A stretch of 64,000 nucleotides of DNA. It comes from Desulfomicrobium sp. UBA5193 (GTDB taxonomy: Bacteria > Desulfobacterota > Desulfovibrionia > Desulfovibrionales > Desulfomicrobiaceae). The stretch covers positions 757,436 to 821,435 of the forward strand of contig DHWB01000011.1 in the NCBI GenBank assembly GCA_002412965.1, given 5' to 3'. Below the pieces are notes generated by a model. It had not been told where the DNA came from and searched no databases. It saw only the letters and a list, made by a program, of their open reading frames with translations. Numbering within the stretch: the first letter of the stretch is position 1; the number at the start of each line of letters is the position of its first letter. A program made the translations under genes and the position numbers. Shown one piece after another: positions 61,874 to 64,000 of this stretch.

Positions 61874-62253
61874 GATATTTTTGAATAACAAAATAAAACA
61901 AGTTAACGTAATTTTACAAAATGTGGGCAAATATTATTCATGCCAGCGGCTATGAATTCTGTGATCAACCTCTACGACCTCAACCCTCTCAAGATAAATC
62001 TTTGGGTACTTACTCCGAGATAATAGGTAGTTGCAAGTATATTTTCAGTCTGAATATAATTAATATCCCAGATTATTCATTCCACATCATTCATGAATAA
62101 TCCTCGGACTTCTCCGCACGTACTCTGGTGCTGATTGCACAATTCATATTCCGAATACCCTGATCTTTCATAAGATGAAGCATCGGCGCCTCGATGCGAG
62201 CCGTGCCGCAGCCGTGCGACCCGTCCCTTTCATCCCAACGCCGAATGGTTGCC

Positions 62254-62272
62254 ATTCCCATTTCTTGGGAAT
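62254..62272 (+). promoter_or_regulatory. Inverted repeat ATTCCCA-N5-TGGGAAT
   Basis: Perfect 7-base arms (62254-62260 and 62266-62272) about 245 bases upstream of the glutamate synthase start. Possible transcription-factor site; no family assigned. Confidence 0.3.
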
Positions 62273-62439
62273 AACACCCACCAAAAATAAGGTTCGCCTC
62301 CTTTTTCGGGCGGAATTTTTCCCGTCCCGATAATCGATTTTGGCCCCTTCCTTGCTTCTGCTTCCATCCCTGTCTGATTACAGATCAGGCCCTGTTTTTT
62401 TATTCAAATTTGTCATTTATTACCTGATTGCCCCGTGAA

Positions 62440-62468
62440 AATATGACAATTCTGTCATATTTATTACA
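62440..62468 (+). promoter_or_regulatory. AATATGACA inverted repeat overlapping a TGT-N10-ACA element
   Basis: Perfect 9-base arms (62440-62448 and 62453-62461) flank ATTC, about 55 bases before the glutamate synthase ATG. Its right arm starts a TGT-N10-ACA sequence (62453-62468), the consensus of NifA-type upstream activating sites. A further TGTCAT half-site lies at 62411. I found no convincing -24/-12 sigma-54 promoter, so the NifA reading is weak, while the palindrome itself is clear. Confidence 0.4.
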
Positions 62469-62515
62469 CAACCACCTGGTGGTCAGGAGCTGAACAGCAA
62501 AGGGAGTAGCGCGCT

Positions 62516-63646
62516 ATGTGTCGATTGTTTGCGCTGACCAGCAGCGAACCCGTCTCACCCATGGATGCCATCCGGGCCTTGGATGTCATGCGCGAGGGAC
62601 ACGACGGATCAGGAGTCGGCCTTTATTTGTCGGATCTGGGCGGCCCGTTCGAGTCCATGAAGAGCAGCCCCATCCTGTCTGGAATCTTCACCGAAGCCGG
62701 GGTCCAGCGACTGGACGCCTTCATGAGCGGCAAGGGGTTTACCCTCAAGTACGACCTCGCCATCACCCCCAAGGGAGCCATGCCCACATGGACCCCCAAG
62801 CGGGAGCGTTACATCGTGCGGGCCTATGACATCCCCGCCGCCTGGAGTGGCCTGAGCGACGAGGAAAAGGGACTCGGCTACCTGAAGATCCGTCTTGAAC
62901 TCAAGCACATGGGCCTGGCCGACGAAGACATCACCGTCTTCTCCTTCTGGCCGGACACGGTCATGATAAAAGAGATCGGCGATCCGCTGCAGGTCGGCGA
63001 ATATCTGGGGCTGGACCGGCCCGAGATCAAGAGCCGCCTCATCCTCGCCCAGGGGCGCCAGAACACCAACTACGCCATCAATCTGTACGCCTGCCACCCC
63101 TTCTTCATCGAAGGCCTGAGCACCATGACCAATGGCGAGAACACGGCCTTCGTGCCCATCCGCGACTACCTCATGGGCCAGGGCGTGCCCGGCTACGAAG
63201 GCTACAACTCGGACTCCGAGGTCTTCACGCACATCCTGCACTACACCATCCGCAAGCTCGGGCTGCCCTTCGATGCGTACAAGCACATCATCACGCCTTT
63301 GAAAGACCATGAGTTGAAAGACCACCCGGACAAGGAGTTCCTGGCCAAACTGAAGCAGATCTGCCGCCGCCTCATCATCGACGGTCCCAACTGCGTCATC
63401 GGCTGCCTGCCGGACAAGTCCATGTTCATGGTCCAGGACAGCAAGAAGCTGCGCCCCGGCGTGGTCGGCGGTCGTCCGGGCCTGTATGCGTTCTCCTCGG
63501 AGATTTGCGGCCTGGACCTGGCCATCCCCGATCGTGACAAGGCCCAGGATTTTCAACCCATGCATCTTGATTCGGCCATTGTCGGCCCGGACCGTCAGGA
63601 GATCAAAGTATGTCGGCAAACACAGCCATTAGCCCTTCCCAACTGA
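62516..63646 (+). CDS. Glutamate synthase, glutamine amidotransferase subunit (archaeal-type split GltB)
   Basis: 376 residues. Starts MCRLFALTSSEP, where Cys2 is the N-terminal nucleophile of class II glutamine amidotransferases after Met removal. REGHDGSGVGLYLSDLGGP holds the substrate-loop residues and AFSSEICGLDLAIPD the late domain motif. It liberates ammonia from glutamine for the synthase subunit encoded next. The gene overlaps the next by 37 bases. A purine-rich ribosome-binding site (AAAGGGAG) lies about eight bases upstream of the ATG. Nitrogen control is plausible given the upstream palindrome. Confidence 0.88.
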   Translation: MCRLFALTSSEPVSPMDAIRALDVMREGHDGSGVGLYLSDLGGPFESMKSSPILSGIFTEAGVQRLDAFMSGKGFTLKYDLAITPKGAMPTWTPKRERYIVRAYDIPAAWSGLSDEEKGLGYLKIRLELKHMGLADEDITVFSFWPDTVMIKEIGDPLQVGEYLGLDRPEIKSRLILAQGRQNTNYAINLYACHPFFIEGLSTMTNGENTAFVPIRDYLMGQGVPGYEGYNSDSEVFTHILHYTIRKLGLPFDAYKHIITPLKDHELKDHPDKEFLAKLKQICRRLIIDGPNCVIGCLPDKSMFMVQDSKKLRPGVVGGRPGLYAFSSEICGLDLAIPDRDKAQDFQPMHLDSAIVGPDRQEIKVCRQTQPLALPN

Positions 63647-64000
63647 GCATCAAGGATCTGCCCTGGCAGATTGAGTGGAACAAGGACCGCTGCACCCTCT
63701 GCGGCCAGTGCTGCGCCGTGTGCCCCATGCAGTCCCTGGAGCTCGGCACCTTTCGCAAGCGCATCATCTCCGTTCCGTCCGGTTTCAAGAACAAGCCCGA
63801 GAACGAGCACACCATCTATTACGGCATCCGGCAGCGCACGGCCCCGCATCAGGCCTGCGTGGGCTGCGGGACCTGCAGCATGGTCTGTCCCAACGACGCC
63901 ATCCTGCCCATGCATTCCGATGAAAAGGACAAGCTGCACTTCCACGTCAACCTCGGCGGCCAGCCCCGCACCCGTGGTGGACGGCGAAACGACAACAATT
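63610..64000 (+). CDS. Glutamate synthase ferredoxin-containing subunit (3' end outside window)
   Basis: The first 130 residues of a longer protein. The ATG at 63610 has GGAG eight bases upstream. A 2x[4Fe-4S] ferredoxin domain is visible (CTLCGQCCAVCP and CVGCGTCSMVCP) followed by DAILPMHSDEKDKLHFHVN. In archaeal-type split glutamate synthases, this ferredoxin domain precedes the FMN-binding synthase domain that makes glutamate from 2-oxoglutarate and ammonia. The frame is open to the window end, so the synthase domain itself is not seen. Confidence 0.82.
   Translation, partial: MSANTAISPSQLSIKDLPWQIEWNKDRCTLCGQCCAVCPMQSLELGTFRKRIISVPSGFKNKPENEHTIYYGIRQRTAPHQACVGCGTCSMVCPNDAILPMHSDEKDKLHFHVNLGGQPRTRGGRRNDNN

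Larger units (their letters stand above)
61828..62515. other. 688-base divergent non-coding region
   Basis: Separates the tolC-giant operon (minus) from the glutamate synthase operon (plus). It is markedly AT-rich, and no reading frame of convincing length or ribosome-binding site occurs on either strand. It contains three perfect palindromes, described separately, and no tRNA or other RNA gene that I can recognise. Both operon promoters must lie here. Confidence 0.7.

Noticed and set aside
61940..62025. Short plus-strand frame starting MPAAMNSVINLYDL in the divergent region
   Set aside because: Only 27 codons, no ribosome-binding site and no similarity that I recognise.

Overview
The window looks like chromosomal DNA of a sulfate-reducing deltaproteobacterium of the Desulfovibrionales; Desulfomicrobium or a close Desulfovibrio relative is my guess. 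The grounds are high-GC coding sequence, an octaheme tetrathionate-reductase-type cytochrome with its own cytochrome b, a small sirohaem sulfite-reductase-like ferredoxin with a membrane iron-sulfur partner, and an archaeal-type split glutamate synthase. I ran no database search. Family names come from motifs I can see and from memory of the families.

Layout. 1-1331 (+): the end of an RsuA/RluB-type pseudouridine synthase and a membrane-anchored TlpA-like thioredoxin. 1328-1762 (-): a Nudix hydrolase. 1816-3809 (+): a tightly overlapping four-gene operon for an ECF-type vitamin transporter, in which the ATPase appears split into two complementary partial proteins. 3818-4427 (-): an AT-rich nucleotidyltransferase plus small-protein pair. 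4605-6935 (-): octaheme cytochrome, cytochrome b and an intrinsic terminator. 7165-19132 (-): eleven colinear genes (slyX, HDOD hybrid histidine kinase, MinD-like ATPase with pseudo-receiver, aminotransferase, Nudix, murI, RuvC-like protein, HDOD protein, an interrupted zinc ribbon, pcnB, uvrC). 19260-21681 (+): a conserved CxxC protein, the sulfite-reductase-like ferredoxin and a NapH-like membrane ferredoxin. 21678-22334 (-): shikimate kinase. 22525-24720 (+): TlpA-like thioredoxin, DUF1992 protein, lytic transglycosylase and HhH protein.

24772-61827 (-) is the outstanding region, about 37 kb dedicated to one giant protein. tolC (60457-61827) is followed by a single 28.3-kb gene (32115-60401, about 9428 residues) with an N-terminal LEPR-XLL motif, a DUF4347 domain, several classes of tandem repeats and C-terminal RTX-like repeats. 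Next come a DUF3467 gene and a terminator. After that comes a second cluster: a GAF-HlyD adaptor, an M50-like membrane protein fused to an HlyD-like arm, a shortened SecA-like ATPase and a small periplasmic adaptor. No ABC exporter ATPase is present. I read this as a TolC-dependent secretion system powered or assisted by a dedicated SecA-like motor, with the giant surface protein as its cargo. It is the best candidate here for a poorly described system.

61828-62515 is a non-coding, AT-rich divergent regulatory region with three clear palindromes. 62516-64000 (+) begins a split glutamate synthase operon (glutamine amidotransferase subunit, then the ferredoxin-containing synthase subunit), cut by the window end.
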